Shown piece after piece: positions 1-8,816 of a stretch of 64,000 nucleotides of DNA (within the stretch, counting starts at the first letter, position 1; each line of letters opens with the position of its first letter). Made by a program: the position numbers and the translations under genes. The notes beneath the pieces were generated by a model. That model made no database searches. It saw only the letters and a program-made list of their open reading frames with translations, and was not told the DNA's origin. The DNA is from Chitinophagales bacterium (GTDB lineage: Bacteria > Bacteroidota > Bacteroidia > Chitinophagales > Chitinophagaceae), in the NCBI GenBank assembly GCA_020636575.1, contig JACJXP010000001.1, positions 186,001 through 250,000 on the forward strand. Direction: 5' to 3'.

Positions 1-546
1 CAAAAGATAGGCTTTAATATGTATTTTTTCGGATACTTTCCAATAATTGTTATCCTTTGTGAGCTTTCGATTGGTAATTTCTACTTTATTTTTTGAGCCG
101 AGAAAATTAAGGATACCGGTTTCAACATACATGGTCAGCGACAGGCTGCTCATCATTTCATAAGGATTAAGGTTGTATAATTTTTTAAAATCACCTGAAT
201 TAACGGAAACTGAAATCTTTTGTTTCTTTGGATTAACTGTAAAGACCGAAAGCAACACGTTTGCTTCACCGGGCTTGCAGCGATATTGAGTAGTGTATGT
301 TGATTTTAACCTTAATCCTTCATCATAAATTTTTGTATCAATGTTTAAAAAATAGCCGCTACCGGCCTGTTTCAATTGCTGGGCAAAAAACTCCTGTTTC
401 CCGATGAGTTTACCGTTGCTTTTAAAACTTTCCCTCGTAATATTCTTATTTGCTATCTGCTCAATGAACATTTCATTATCCTGTCCCATAAGATTTATTA
501 CAGGTAGCATAAAAAAACATATCAATATTGCATTTCGCAGCATCAT
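1..546 (-). CDS. Secreted protein of unknown function, C-terminus beyond the window edge
   Basis: An open frame runs from ATG ATG at 546/543 to the left edge without a stop, so only about 182 residues are visible. The N-terminus (MMLRNAILICFFMLPVI) is hydrophobic and looks like a signal peptide with cleavage near Gln-Asp. The rest alternates polar and beta-like segments (for example YNLNPYEMMSSLS read as part of a soluble fold), with no recognised catalytic motif. It is the last visible gene of the minus-strand island, 9 nt after the P-loop ATPase. I do not recognise the family. The reading frame is clear; function and full length are unknown. Confidence 0.6.
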   Translation of the reverse strand, partial: MMLRNAILICFFMLPVINLMGQDNEMFIEQIANKNITRESFKSNGKLIGKQEFFAQQLKQAGSGYFLNIDTKIYDEGLRLKSTYTTQYRCKPGEANVLLSVFTVNPKKQKISVSVNSGDFKKLYNLNPYEMMSSLSLTMYVETGILNFLGSKNKVEITNRKLTKDNNYWKVSEKIHIKAYLL

Positions 547-555
547 TCCATTTGT

Positions 556-1095
556 TTAAATATTATTCAGAATAAAATCCACTCTTTCCTCGGGGCTGAT
601 TACAGGAACAAATATTACAGGAAAGCCAAGGGATTCATAAACTTCAATGATCAGTTTGTGAATCTTTAACTGTGCTTCCTTGTCCTCGGTTCTGGCATAG
701 TCATTTACGAATGGAAGCCGGTCAAGTATAAAAATACTTTTGTATGACACTTTCTGCAATGCATTCTTCAATAATTCATCCATCTCGAGGTTCAGGAACT
801 TATAATAAGCCAAGGCATCCGGGATTGCCCGGTCAAGAAAAACGGTTTCAGACGGAGCTAATTCCGCCTCCTGTTCTATCTGCATATCCAAAACCCCTAA
901 CTGGAATTTTCTTTTATTTGCCCTGATCTCTTCTACAGTCCTTCCTTCTTCCCTCATCGTGTCGATATAATGCCTGGCATGCTCAATAGTAGTTTTGAAT
1001 CCCCGTTCATTCAATAAATTGATCACTGTGGTTTTACCCGTGCTAGGACCGCCGGTAATAACATGCCAGTTTGTTTTTACACTCTTTAGGTTCAT
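556..1095 (-). CDS. P-loop ATPase/kinase-like protein (AAA_28 type)
   Basis: The protein has about 179 residues. A Walker A motif, GGPSTGKTT, sits about 15 residues from the N-terminus, and a DRAIPDALAYY segment with an Asp-Arg near residue 90 resembles the AAA_28/NadR-like nucleoside-kinase fold. The ATG at 1095 (MNLKSVKTN) is preferred. An upstream in-frame TTG at 1125 would make the gene overlap the end of the metallo-hydrolase. Small ATPases of this type often accompany resistance or repair genes in Bacteroidota; the substrate is unknown. It follows the beta-CASP hydrolase by 19 nt and is probably cotranscribed. Confidence 0.75.
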   Translation of the reverse strand: MNLKSVKTNWHVITGGPSTGKTTVINLLNERGFKTTIEHARHYIDTMREEGRTVEEIRANKRKFQLGVLDMQIEQEAELAPSETVFLDRAIPDALAYYKFLNLEMDELLKNALQKVSYKSIFILDRLPFVNDYARTEDKEAQLKIHKLIIEVYESLGFPVIFVPVISPEERVDFILNNI

Positions 1096-1114
1096 ACTTT
1101 CATAATTTTTTATG

Positions 1115-2474
1115 TTATACTTCAACCACCTCGTTTAGGTATGGCAATTGAGCATCCCATCGTTTTTCTTCCAGTAGTTTTTTTTGTAATGCTTCAGCTT
1201 GTTCCTTTTCGCCATGCACAATGAATACATGGCGGGGTGTATTTTTAATTTTACTTAGCCAGCTTAATAAATCATTCTGGTCGCCGTGAGCTGACAATCC
1301 TTCCAATTGATTTATTTGCATTTTAAAAGGATAGGTCTTCCCGTAAATCTTAATTTCTTTGGCACCTTCCAATATTTTTTTCTGCCTCTTGTTCCCTCAG
1401 CCTGGTAGCCAGCAAACAATAAAGTATCATGAATATTACCAGCTCTTTTTTCGAGGTAATTCAAAATCCTTCCACCTGTTACCATTCCACTTCCGGCAAT
1501 AACTATTTTGGGATTTTATCTTCTCTTATTTCAAGTGTCTCTCTGAAGTGTTTCACAATAGTAAAGTGTGAGCACATCTCATCACACTCATCCGGTTGCA
1601 GCTTATGCCATTTCCGGGAATGGTGAAAAAGATCAAGCACATTCGCACCCATCGGACTATCCATTATCATAGGAATCTCTGGAATCTTTTTATCTTTCAA
1701 TAATTGCCACAACATAAGCATCAGTAATTGGGTTCGTTCAACAGCAAAACTGGGAACAAAAAGGCTTCCGCCTTTTAGAACAGAATCATTAATTATAATT
1801 TCCAGTTGAGGTATAATTGTCGATTCTTCAGCATGAATTTTGCCCCCATAGGTTGATTCAATCAACAACACATCAGCTTTTTCCGGTTTTTTTGGTGGGT
1901 ATAATAACAAATCATTTTCTCTGCCTATATCACCAGAAAAGACCAACATTTTTTCATTTGCTTTTATCTCAATAAAGGTTGAACCCAGTATATGGCCATT
2001 ATATAAAAATCTGGCTTTGATATTTCCTGATATTTGAACCCATTCATCCACTTCTGCCACCTGAAATAAACCAATCGTATGTGTTACATCTTCAACTGTG
2101 TAAAAAGCCAGCGCCGGTTTGTGTTTGCTATAACCTTCTTTGTTGGCTCTTTCCGCTTCTTCTTCCTGAATTTTAGCTGCATCTTTCAAAATAATTTCTG
2201 CCGCTTTTAATGTGGGTGATGTACCAAAAATCTTCCCTTTAAAGCCCAGCTTTACCAATCTTGGCAGGTATCCTGTATGATCAAGATGTGCATGGGTAAG
2301 TAAAACTGCTTTTATGGAGGCAGGATCAAATTCAGGATGTTGCCAGTTGAGGAGTCTCAGTTCCTTTAATCCCTGGAACATGCCACAGTCTATCATTATC
2401 TTTTCTTCATCCGTCTCCAGCAAGTATTTTGATCCGGTGACAGTACCGGCAGCGCCTAAAAATGTCAGTTTCAT
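1115..2474 (-). pseudogene. Beta-CASP metallo-beta-lactamase-fold RNase-like protein, two frameshifts
   Basis: The N-terminal part (2474 to 1503) starts MKLTFLGAAGTVTGSKYLL and carries the zinc motif HAHLDH at residues 61-66, NGHILGS, FSGDIGR and the beta-CASP PSFAVERTQ segment. Translation stops after EDKIPK at 1503. In another frame the protein continues IVIAGSGMVTGGRILNYLEKR, then GYQAEGTRGR, and in a third frame ILEGAKEIKI, the LSAHGDQ motif and VFIVHGE to a stop at 1115. The breaks fall in an A4 run (plus T at 1506-1509) and an A7 run (1375-1381). Intact homologues of about 450 residues are CPSF73/YsH1-like. Either both indels are real, or both are homopolymer sequencing errors. The start overlaps the ATP-cone stop by 4 nt (ATGA). 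Confidence 0.85.
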
Positions 2475-3337
2475 TTCGTATTGATTTTTGTATTACAAAT
2501 ATTCTTTGCCTCTTCAAGGATACGACCGGTTCTAACCTGAGTTATCCCTATTTCAGCAAGCATTGCCGGATTTGCACATAGACTTTTACACATTACCACC
2601 ATTCTTTCCAGCAACAAGTTTTTTTCGGCCCGGCTGAGTGAGGTGATACAGGTTACCGGATGTAAACCTGTATCGTTGATCTTTTCTCTTAAACTTTTTC
2701 CTTTAGGAAAGTTCCAGCTCATCAATTCCAGGCCGGAGCATATCCCGTACTGTTCTGCATCGCTGGTCATTCTTGTATTGGTTACCAGCCAGCCCTTGAA
2801 CTTTTTTGAACCCGGTTTATTTACGTTTATTTTCCTTTCAATATCCTGAAACCTGGCACTGACATATAAAGTATGTTTTACGTCGCAAACTGTTCCAGGC
2901 TCTCCATGAAATTTACATTCCATCATGGATAACTCTGCATCATTCTCTGCAATCACATCCACTTCATGTTTTACACAATTTCCCATGATGATCTTACCTG
3001 TTTGTGTTTTATAACCTTCGGCTTTAAACACCTCGGAAATGTATTTTTCAAATGGGAATCCGGTTGGGCCCAGTTCCATGATGGCTCTTTTTAAATGATA
3101 TTTTCCTGCACTTGGCGGGTGTTTTTTACGGAGCTCGGAGAAAACAATTTTATAAAGCTTTTTTGTTGAGATATTTTGATAAAGCCTGCTCTCAACATTC
3201 CTGATGACCTGGTCAATTGTCTCAGATGTTGCTCCTGAACGCACCAGGGATTGCCTGATCTTTTGGGCATTAAATGGTACAACTGTGCCATCAGCTTTTA
3301 CAATTGAAATATTTTCCACTGCCGGTTTCTTTTTCAT
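2471..3337 (-). CDS. ATP-cone domain fused to a Mrr-like PD-(D/E)xK nuclease domain
   Basis: The protein has about 288 residues. Residues 9-95 read as an ATP-cone (ISIVKADGTVVPFNAQKI, then a helical segment with TKKLYKIVFSELR), the regulatory nucleotide-binding module known from ribonucleotide reductases. Residues 100-220 look like a restriction-endonuclease fold with VDVIAEND (Asp127) and MECKFH (Glu140-x-Lys142). The start is set at the ATG at 3337, which overlaps the DUF5676 stop as ATGA; an upstream alternative at 3391 would invade that gene. A similar architecture occurs in Bacteroidota near metal-resistance and beta-CASP genes (recollection). The predicted role is a nucleotide-controlled nuclease; its target is unknown. 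Confidence 0.75.
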   Translation of the reverse strand: MKKKPAVENISIVKADGTVVPFNAQKIRQSLVRSGATSETIDQVIRNVESRLYQNISTKKLYKIVFSELRKKHPPSAGKYHLKRAIMELGPTGFPFEKYISEVFKAEGYKTQTGKIIMGNCVKHEVDVIAENDAELSMMECKFHGEPGTVCDVKHTLYVSARFQDIERKINVNKPGSKKFKGWLVTNTRMTSDAEQYGICSGLELMSWNFPKGKSLREKINDTGLHPVTCITSLSRAEKNLLLERMVVMCKSLCANPAMLAEIGITQVRTGRILEEAKNICNTKINTK

Positions 3338-3612
3338 TTCCTGATAATTGCAGAATTGTAAAAAGCCGCTATGCAGGCTCCCACAAGCCAACCAAGAATA
3401 AATGTTTCAATAATACCAACTGCAGCTTCTCCCAAAGAAACATTCATCCTTACAATAGTTGAAACGTCCAGGCCGTGCAAGAGGCTGTTAAAAAATTTCA
3501 CCGTTCCTTCATGACCCACAGTGGCCATTACTACGGCGCAGCCTAAGTAAAGCAAGGCCATTGTTAGCCCAACGGCTAGGCCAAATTTTTTGGCATTAAT
3601 GGTGCTGTTCAT
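3334..3612 (-). CDS. Small membrane protein, DUF5676 family
   Basis: The 92-residue protein has two strongly hydrophobic segments (FGLAVGLTMALLYLGCAVVM and IIETFILGWLVGACIAAFY) joined by a short loop, as in DUF5676 membrane proteins found in bacterial heavy-metal islands. It overlaps the upstream His-rich protein gene by 17 nt and the downstream ATP-cone gene by 4 nt, which points to translational coupling. Inner-membrane location is predicted; the biochemical role is unknown. Confidence 0.75.
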   Translation of the reverse strand: MNSTINAKKFGLAVGLTMALLYLGCAVVMATVGHEGTVKFFNSLLHGLDVSTIVRMNVSLGEAAVGIIETFILGWLVGACIAAFYNSAIIRK

Positions 3613-3850
3613 GATTTTCAGTTTTAAGTGTTTTTAAATCTTGATTATTTTTCTCCCGGTCATTATGTCCATGGCCACTATGATCATGTCCACCATGGCT
3701 ATGCATGGGCATCAGTAAGTGGCAGGCAAACATGGCAATCACAAAAATGAACAGGGATGTACCTGACCCCAATCCAAGAGCAGGTGCAAAAAATATCAAT
3801 AGCAACGGAAGGCCGCAGCCAATGATCATCCAGATGATATGCTTTTTCAT
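3596..3850 (-). CDS. Small membrane protein with a histidine-rich tail (DUF2933-like)
   Basis: The protein has 84 residues. After the start MKKHIIWMIIGCGLPLLLIF come two hydrophobic helices, then a His-rich segment (HSHGGHDHSGHGHNDRE) and a charged tail ending EHQHH-like. The layout resembles DUF2933 small membrane proteins of metal-resistance clusters. The His clusters are well suited to bind copper or other soft or borderline metals. It is coupled to the DUF5676 gene by a 17-nt overlap and follows the iron-sulfur protein by 36 nt. Confidence 0.6.
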   Translation of the reverse strand: MKKHIIWMIIGCGLPLLLIFFAPALGLGSGTSLFIFVIAMFACHLLMPMHSHGGHDHSGHGHNDREKNNQDLKTLKTENHEQHH

Positions 3851-3886
3851 TTTTTAATTATTTAATGTTTCCTAATTCAATGCTTT

Positions 3887-4801
3887 TTATAAATATTTTG
3901 TACGGTCAAGTTTTCTGTCTTCAAAAGGAAACTGCCGGTCAACCGGAGGTAAATAATATACCCTTGGTTTTGTACCTAACTCTTCCAGGTACCGATATCC
4001 TGCTTTATCCCGCAACAATTCACTAAGCCGGACCGTTTCATCACCATTAGTGACGCTATCTTCATTTTCATCACCAAAATATATTGCACCATAGGGGCAT
4101 CCGGTTACACAATCCGGAAGTTTCCCCTGCACAATATTATGCGGACAGAAGTCACATTTCTCCACTGTGCCCCGCTGGTGATCAGAGCAGGTTTCATGCG
4201 GCGTTATCTGTTCAAATTCATCAAGTGTAAGTTCAAAATCATTATCTCCCCAGTTAAAAACCCTGGCTGAGTAAGGACAAGCAGCCATACAAAACCTGCA
4301 ACCAATGCACCTGTTATTATCAATACCCACAATCCCATCTGATAATTTGAAAGTGGCCCCGACCGGGCAGACTTTAACACATGGCGGGTTATCACAATGA
4401 AAACAGGGAGACGGCATCCAATAGGGAGCAGACAGATCTGCATCTACCATCTTTGTTAGTTTGATGTAGCTCCTTTCGGGGGGCAGATAGTGCATTTTTG
4501 AACAGGCACTCAAACATTTCCCTGCTCCTTTACATTTAGAGAGATCAAATACCATTACAAATTTTCTGCCCGGAATTCCTTCTCTTACGTTATGGCTGGA
4601 TTGTGTAATCTCCGGAATTGTATGAACAATAGAATCTTCATCCACTTCCACCACTTCGCCATTGGTTGAAAGTAATTTTACTTTTTTGCCTCCTTTGCCA
4701 TCCTTGCATCCTGCAAGCAGAGAAAGCATGCTCAGTCCCCCTGCAACTCCGGCTACTGACGCTGCTGTTTCTTTGATAAAATCTTTTCTTGATTGTTGCA
4801 T
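3887..4801 (-). CDS. Four-cluster ferredoxin-type electron-transfer subunit (PsrB/DmsB/HybA-like)
   Basis: The 304-residue protein starts MQQSRKDFIKET followed by a hydrophobic stretch and LLAGC. This resembles a Tat signal with an RK rather than RR pair, or a lipoprotein signal. Four cysteine sets for [4Fe-4S] clusters are visible: CKGAGKCLSAC, CFHCDNPPCVKVC, CIGCRFCMAAC and CDFCPHN followed by CVTGC. Such proteins shuttle electrons between a molybdopterin enzyme and a membrane anchor. Neither partner is encoded in the neighbourhood, so this copy is orphaned or serves a distant enzyme. Its position inside a metal-resistance cluster suggests an envelope redox role; that is inference. Confidence 0.85.
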   Translation of the reverse strand: MQQSRKDFIKETAASVAGVAGGLSMLSLLAGCKDGKGGKKVKLLSTNGEVVEVDEDSIVHTIPEITQSSHNVREGIPGRKFVMVFDLSKCKGAGKCLSACSKMHYLPPERSYIKLTKMVDADLSAPYWMPSPCFHCDNPPCVKVCPVGATFKLSDGIVGIDNNRCIGCRFCMAACPYSARVFNWGDNDFELTLDEFEQITPHETCSDHQRGTVEKCDFCPHNIVQGKLPDCVTGCPYGAIYFGDENEDSVTNGDETVRLSELLRDKAGYRYLEELGTKPRVYYLPPVDRQFPFEDRKLDRTKYL

Positions 4802-4856
4802 AACAATTCAATTTTAAATTCCTTTAAAACATTTGATCGTGTTCTTAGCAATGCTG

Positions 4857-5075
4857 CTATTTCTTTTCCAGTGTTTGCTTTTTTTCTTCATACTCCTCTT
4901 TATTGATTTCCCCTTTTGCAAAACGTCTTTTCAGGATATCCAATGGAGTATCCTTCTTTGTTCTTTGGCCAGGGATATTATAAGGAGTGAAGAAAATCCA
5001 GATCAGAAAAATAATCCAGATCACCCACCAGATATAATGCATTCCCCATACATGGCCGTTATAATAGTGATCCAT
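4857..5075 (-). CDS. Short membrane protein with SHOCT domain
   Basis: The 72-residue protein has an aromatic-rich N-terminus with one transmembrane segment (YIWWVIWIIFLIWIFF). Its C-terminus, DTPLDILKRRFAKGEINKEEYEEKKQTL, matches the SHOCT pattern (DxLxxLkxRyAkGEIdxeEYexkk), given here in two parts in the gene. SHOCT modules are usually attached to membrane or stress proteins and may mediate oligomerisation. It lies between the HYC-type secreted protein and the iron-sulfur protein, on the same strand. Confidence 0.8.
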   Translation of the reverse strand: MDHYYNGHVWGMHYIWWVIWIIFLIWIFFTPYNIPGQRTKKDTPLDILKRRFAKGEINKEEYEEKKQTLEKK

Positions 5076-5232
5076 AATTTTATTTTTTAAGTGATAAATA
5101 ATTGTTTTAATGAAAGATAGTTTAGAACAGTAATTGCTGAATTACCAATAGTCTCTGCAGTAGAAGCTGCAAAAACCTAAATTACTCCTGACAGCATATC
5201 AATTATACCAACAAGAGCATCCATAAAGAATA

Positions 5233-5619
5233 TCAAATTCTGAAAATGCAGAGAAATGCCCGGTAAAAGTCAGAATGGCTTCGGATAAAGCCTGAAGAGA
5301 AATTATTGGTTATATCAGGATCATTGTATTTTTCCAATAGCCACATTTGAAGCTCGGGTAAAACAACCGTTGTCCAAGTTTGAATAATAACAATTGGTTG
5401 CACAGCATTATGATTGTCAGCCTTGGAGGAAATGATTTTATCAGTGCAGCATTTCTTGTGAGTTTTTGAACTATGATCACAACCGCAATGAGGGTTAACC
5501 CCAATTCCGGGTATAGCTATTCCGGAAAATTTGCCTGCACAGAAATGAATATCCACCGCAACAGCAAATGTGGTACTGCTGTAAAGCACAAGAAGTAATA
5601 TGGATATAAATTTTTTCAT
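5233..5619 (-). CDS. Secreted cysteine-rich protein, HYC_CC_PP-like
   Basis: The protein has about 128 residues. The start is set at ATG 5619 (MKKFISILLLVLYSSTTFA), which gives a clean signal peptide; an upstream in-frame start adds 12 residues. The mature part has IHFCAGK, a CGCDHSSKTHKKCC cluster and the C-terminal CIFRI. The layout is the same as the gene at 14522-14920, where the motif reads HYC. HYC_CC_PP-type proteins are small Bacteroidota envelope proteins near metal efflux systems. The Pro-Pro part is weak here. A metal-binding role is likely from Cys/His content but unproven. Confidence 0.65.
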   Translation of the reverse strand: MKKFISILLLVLYSSTTFAVAVDIHFCAGKFSGIAIPGIGVNPHCGCDHSSKTHKKCCTDKIISSKADNHNAVQPIVIIQTWTTVVLPELQMWLLEKYNDPDITNNFSSGFIRSHSDFYRAFLCIFRI

Positions 5620-5743
5620 TAAATGATTAACCCATGTTAAGGTCAAATATTTCACTATTTAAAAAAATGACAAGCATCATGTCTATTTATAATCTCTATC
5701 AGTTAAGGACACTTAATATCTTACTGAAACACAAACCTTTCTA

Positions 5744-6217
5744 CTACTTAAATTCCTTTAATTCTTGCAGGAAGTAAGTAATAATATAATCCCTCTGCCC
5801 GGACGTTAATCTTGCATCCTTGTGTAAAATACTATAAGAACTCAAAGGCATTTCCCCGTCCCTCACCTGGTTAGCTATGGCCTTTAATTTACTTTGCTGT
5901 CTTCTTCTTGTATAACTACCAAACTCATCAAAATTCAATTCTTTCTTTCCTTCAACGATATGCCTGTTCAAAAACAAGGCAACGGGTTGAATATTGCTGT
6001 ACCAGGGGTAATGTGTATTGTTACTATGGCAATCATAACAGGCCGATTTCAAGATGCTCATTACCGAATCGGGTACCGGGTATATTTTTTCAATACTCTC
6101 ATCCGTTACTACCGGTGAAATATTCTTTGCCGGTCTTGGATAAAATTGAATCAATCCGAATAAAACCAGCAAAATCAGTCCTGCTCTTTTCCATTTTGAT
6201 TTTGGTAAATATTTCAT
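5744..6217 (-). CDS. Heme-binding domain protein with CxxCH motif
   Basis: The 157-residue protein has a basic N-terminus and one hydrophobic segment (AGLILLVLFGLIQFYPRP), then a heme c-attachment motif CYDCH followed by NNTHYPWYSNIQP. Later come MPLSSYSILHKDARL and a helical tail. This matches the Haem_bd family of short periplasmic cytochrome-like proteins. The start is ATG at 6217. It follows the second CusB-like adaptor by 6 nt, so it probably belongs to the efflux operon; a redox role at the membrane is inferred. Confidence 0.8.
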   Translation of the reverse strand: MKYLPKSKWKRAGLILLVLFGLIQFYPRPAKNISPVVTDESIEKIYPVPDSVMSILKSACYDCHSNNTHYPWYSNIQPVALFLNRHIVEGKKELNFDEFGSYTRRRQQSKLKAIANQVRDGEMPLSSYSILHKDARLTSGQRDYIITYFLQELKEFK

Positions 6218-6223
6218 AGCCTG

Positions 6224-7432
6224 TTAATGTTGATGCCCACTCATATCCATTCCACCCATTGCGTTAGCACCTTTTTTAAAAACAAATTCGCTGTTCAATA
6301 AATAAGCACCCCTTGTTACCACTACATCTCCGTTTTGCAATCCTGACTTAATTTCCAGCCTGTCGCCGGTTTCCATGCCTGTTTGTACCATTTTCATTTT
6401 ATACCTGTTTTTCCCCGATTGCACCCATACAGTATTCATTTTCCCATCACGGAGCACTGCATCAGAAGGAAGTGTGAGGGTGTTCAGTTCTTTGCTTTTG
6501 ATGATGACATAAGCAGGCATTCCCGGTTTGAGCAATCCATTGGGATTTGGAATTGAAACCCTAACCAGATTGAGCCTGCTATCAGATACAATTTCCGGAT
6601 TAGCAAACTCAATGCTCCCTTTCCATTCTTTACCGGGAATATCCGGAAACTGAACCGTGGCGGTTCCCTTCAGGTCTATGGCTGAAAGTTGAGAAGTATA
6701 AACCTGTGCTTCTGCCCATAATGAGGAAAGGTTTGCCAGTTTTACAACGGTGCTGCCTTCTGAAACATATTGCCCTTCCATCACCGGCAATTCGGTAATG
6801 AAGCCTGATTCATTACTGTAAAAAGAAGTTAATGGTGACGCTTTTTTTGTTTTAGCCAGTTCATTTACCTGTGCTTCACTCATGCCCCACAACAGTAATT
6901 TTTGTTTTGCACTTTGTACCAGCCTGTTAAAATCAATAATTGAATTATCAAGTGTTTGTTGTTTTTCCAATGCAGCAATGTATTCCTGCTTGGCATTGTT
7001 TAATTCCTCACTGTACAGATCATACAGATGTGCTCCTTTTGAAACAAAGTCGCCCATGTTTTTAAAATAAAGCCTGTCTATACGACCCATGATACGGGCA
7101 TTGATACTGTTGACTTTTGTTTCATCAGTATTTAAAGTGGCAGTTAAGATCACTTTATCACCAATCATTCCATTGCGGATGGTGTCTGTCTGAATATTTC
7201 CCAACCTGATCTGTTCATCATTCAGCATTATTTCATCAGCCGCCGTGTTCGTTTTTTTTACAACAATGAGTTCCATGTGGCAGATGGGGCAGGTACCCGG
7301 TTTGTCCTGCATGATCTGGGGATGCATACTGCAGGTATAATATTCATCTTTATTCACCAAAGTAGTTTTTTTGTCTTTACAGGATGCAAAAACAAAAAAT
7401 ATTGAAATGACAATTATGATATACTTTTTCAT
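6224..7432 (-). CDS. RND efflux periplasmic adaptor, CusB/HlyD type, with heavy-metal-binding domain
   Basis: The 402-residue lipoprotein (lipobox FVFASC) begins its mature part with a heavy-metal-binding module: YTCSMHPQIM, then KPGTCPICHMEL. Membrane-fusion segments follow, including a coiled hairpin around residues 130-190, a barrel domain and a beta-barrel end (KSGLQNGDVVVTRGAYLL). The C-terminus GMDMSGHQH is rich in Met and His. It bridges the RND pump and outer-membrane channel and may hand metal to the pump. It is the second of two adaptors in tandem, 5 nt after the first, and differs in having one metal module rather than two. Confidence 0.88.
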   Translation of the reverse strand: MKKYIIIVISIFFVFASCKDKKTTLVNKDEYYTCSMHPQIMQDKPGTCPICHMELIVVKKTNTAADEIMLNDEQIRLGNIQTDTIRNGMIGDKVILTATLNTDETKVNSINARIMGRIDRLYFKNMGDFVSKGAHLYDLYSEELNNAKQEYIAALEKQQTLDNSIIDFNRLVQSAKQKLLLWGMSEAQVNELAKTKKASPLTSFYSNESGFITELPVMEGQYVSEGSTVVKLANLSSLWAEAQVYTSQLSAIDLKGTATVQFPDIPGKEWKGSIEFANPEIVSDSRLNLVRVSIPNPNGLLKPGMPAYVIIKSKELNTLTLPSDAVLRDGKMNTVWVQSGKNRYKMKMVQTGMETGDRLEIKSGLQNGDVVVTRGAYLLNSEFVFKKGANAMGGMDMSGHQH

Positions 7433-7437
7433 GTCTG

Positions 7438-8811
7438 TTAATTTGTTTTGATGAAGCTTTCACTATCTACTAAATACTGTGCATTTGCTGCAACCGCTTC
7501 GGTTTTACCCAGTCCGCTTAATACCTGCACCAAATGTTTATTGGTAATACCTGTTTCAATTTTTCTTGCCATAAACGCTTCGCCTGTTCTTACAAAAACA
7601 ATTTTGTCCAGGCCCAATGACAATACAGCTTCTTCCGGTAACCAATTGGCAGAACGGTCACCTGCAAAAATGGTCGCCTTCACCTGGCTGCCGATCGGAA
7701 TTTTATAAGCGGAATTATCAAAGTAAACCCTTGCTGTTACTGTTTTACTTCCATCCCGGTAAACCGGTTCTATATAATCAATTGCAGCCCTGAAATCGCT
7801 GGCAGGATCTGTTTCGGGTGTGATGCGGACTTTATTACCTGTTTTAACCAAGGCTGCCTGACCGGTGAAGATGTTCAATAAAGCCCATGCCCTGTTGGGG
7901 TTATACACCGAAAAGATATTCTGTCCTTTTTTTACATACATGCCTTCCTTAACAGAAAGTTCTTCAGTAGTAACAGCCAAGGGCCTCATTGCTTCGGCCT
8001 GATTGTTGTTCATTCCGGCGCTGTTGCTTTCATGAATATGCCCGCTGTAATTGCTGAATACTGAAACTTTGTAAGATGGCTTCCCTGTTTTTATCACATC
8101 ATTCAATTGCTGATTACTCATACCGAGTAAATACAATTTTTGTTTTGCAGCATTGATAAGCATGGTATTTTCCAGATCATTTTTTAAAAGGAACAACAGA
8201 TTTTCCTGAGCGGTCAATAATTCAGGACTGTAGATATCCATGATGCGTTGACCCTTTGCTATTTTTTGATAACGATATTTCACATATAGCTTTTCTATCC
8301 TCCCGGCGAAATTGGAAGATATAACGCCTGTCTGCCTTGTATCGTAAGTAATAAATCCGTACGACTCCATCTCGATGTCTTCTTCCCTTGCCATCATGTG
8401 TATCATGGGCACATTGGCAATTACCTGCCGGTTGGATGGCTTCAGCAATGTATTCAGCGAAACGGCTTTTGGTTCCAAAGCTGATTTTACTTTTTCCAAC
8501 TTCATACCGCATACGGGGCAGGTACCTGCTGTATCGCTATGTACATTGGGATGCATGGGACAGGTATAACCGCTGGATGCAGTCATATTACTATCTGCCA
8601 TATCATGGCCTGTATGCATGGTATGGTTTTCCATCAGCACCAGGTCCATTCCGCATTTAGGGCATTTGCCAGGCTTATCACTAAAAACAGAATCCTGTGG
8701 CATCGGGCAGGTGTACATTACCGCTGCTTTTTTATTACCGTTGTTACAGGCAATAAATAAAACCGTTATCGTAATAAATGCCAGCCATTTTATTTTGTGA
8801 ATCATATTCAT
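7438..8811 (-). CDS. RND efflux periplasmic adaptor, CusB type, with two heavy-metal-binding domains
   Basis: The start is set at ATG 8811 (MNMIHKIKW, about 457 residues), which avoids overlap with the TolC-like gene. The lipobox is LFIAC. Two metal-binding modules follow: YTCPMPQDSV...CPKCGMDL and YTCPMHPNV...CPVCGMKL, separated by a His/Met linker (HTMHTGHDMADSNM). The rest is an HlyD/CusB fold with the hairpin near residues 220-290 and an FSNYSGHIHESNSAGM loop. CusB-family adaptors bind Cu(I)/Ag(I) through methionines. It lies 5 nt after the TolC-like gene and 5 nt before the second adaptor, in the order of one operon. Confidence 0.88.
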   Translation of the reverse strand: MNMIHKIKWLAFITITVLFIACNNGNKKAAVMYTCPMPQDSVFSDKPGKCPKCGMDLVLMENHTMHTGHDMADSNMTASSGYTCPMHPNVHSDTAGTCPVCGMKLEKVKSALEPKAVSLNTLLKPSNRQVIANVPMIHMMAREEDIEMESYGFITYDTRQTGVISSNFAGRIEKLYVKYRYQKIAKGQRIMDIYSPELLTAQENLLFLLKNDLENTMLINAAKQKLYLLGMSNQQLNDVIKTGKPSYKVSVFSNYSGHIHESNSAGMNNNQAEAMRPLAVTTEELSVKEGMYVKKGQNIFSVYNPNRAWALLNIFTGQAALVKTGNKVRITPETDPASDFRAAIDYIEPVYRDGSKTVTARVYFDNSAYKIPIGSQVKATIFAGDRSANWLPEEAVLSLGLDKIVFVRTGEAFMARKIETGITNKHLVQVLSGLGKTEAVAANAQYLVDSESFIKTN

Positions 8812-8816
8812 GCTGT

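Noticed and set aside
1429..1626. Plus-strand 65-residue frame
   Set aside because: It lies opposite the frameshifted hydrolase and has no coding character of its own.
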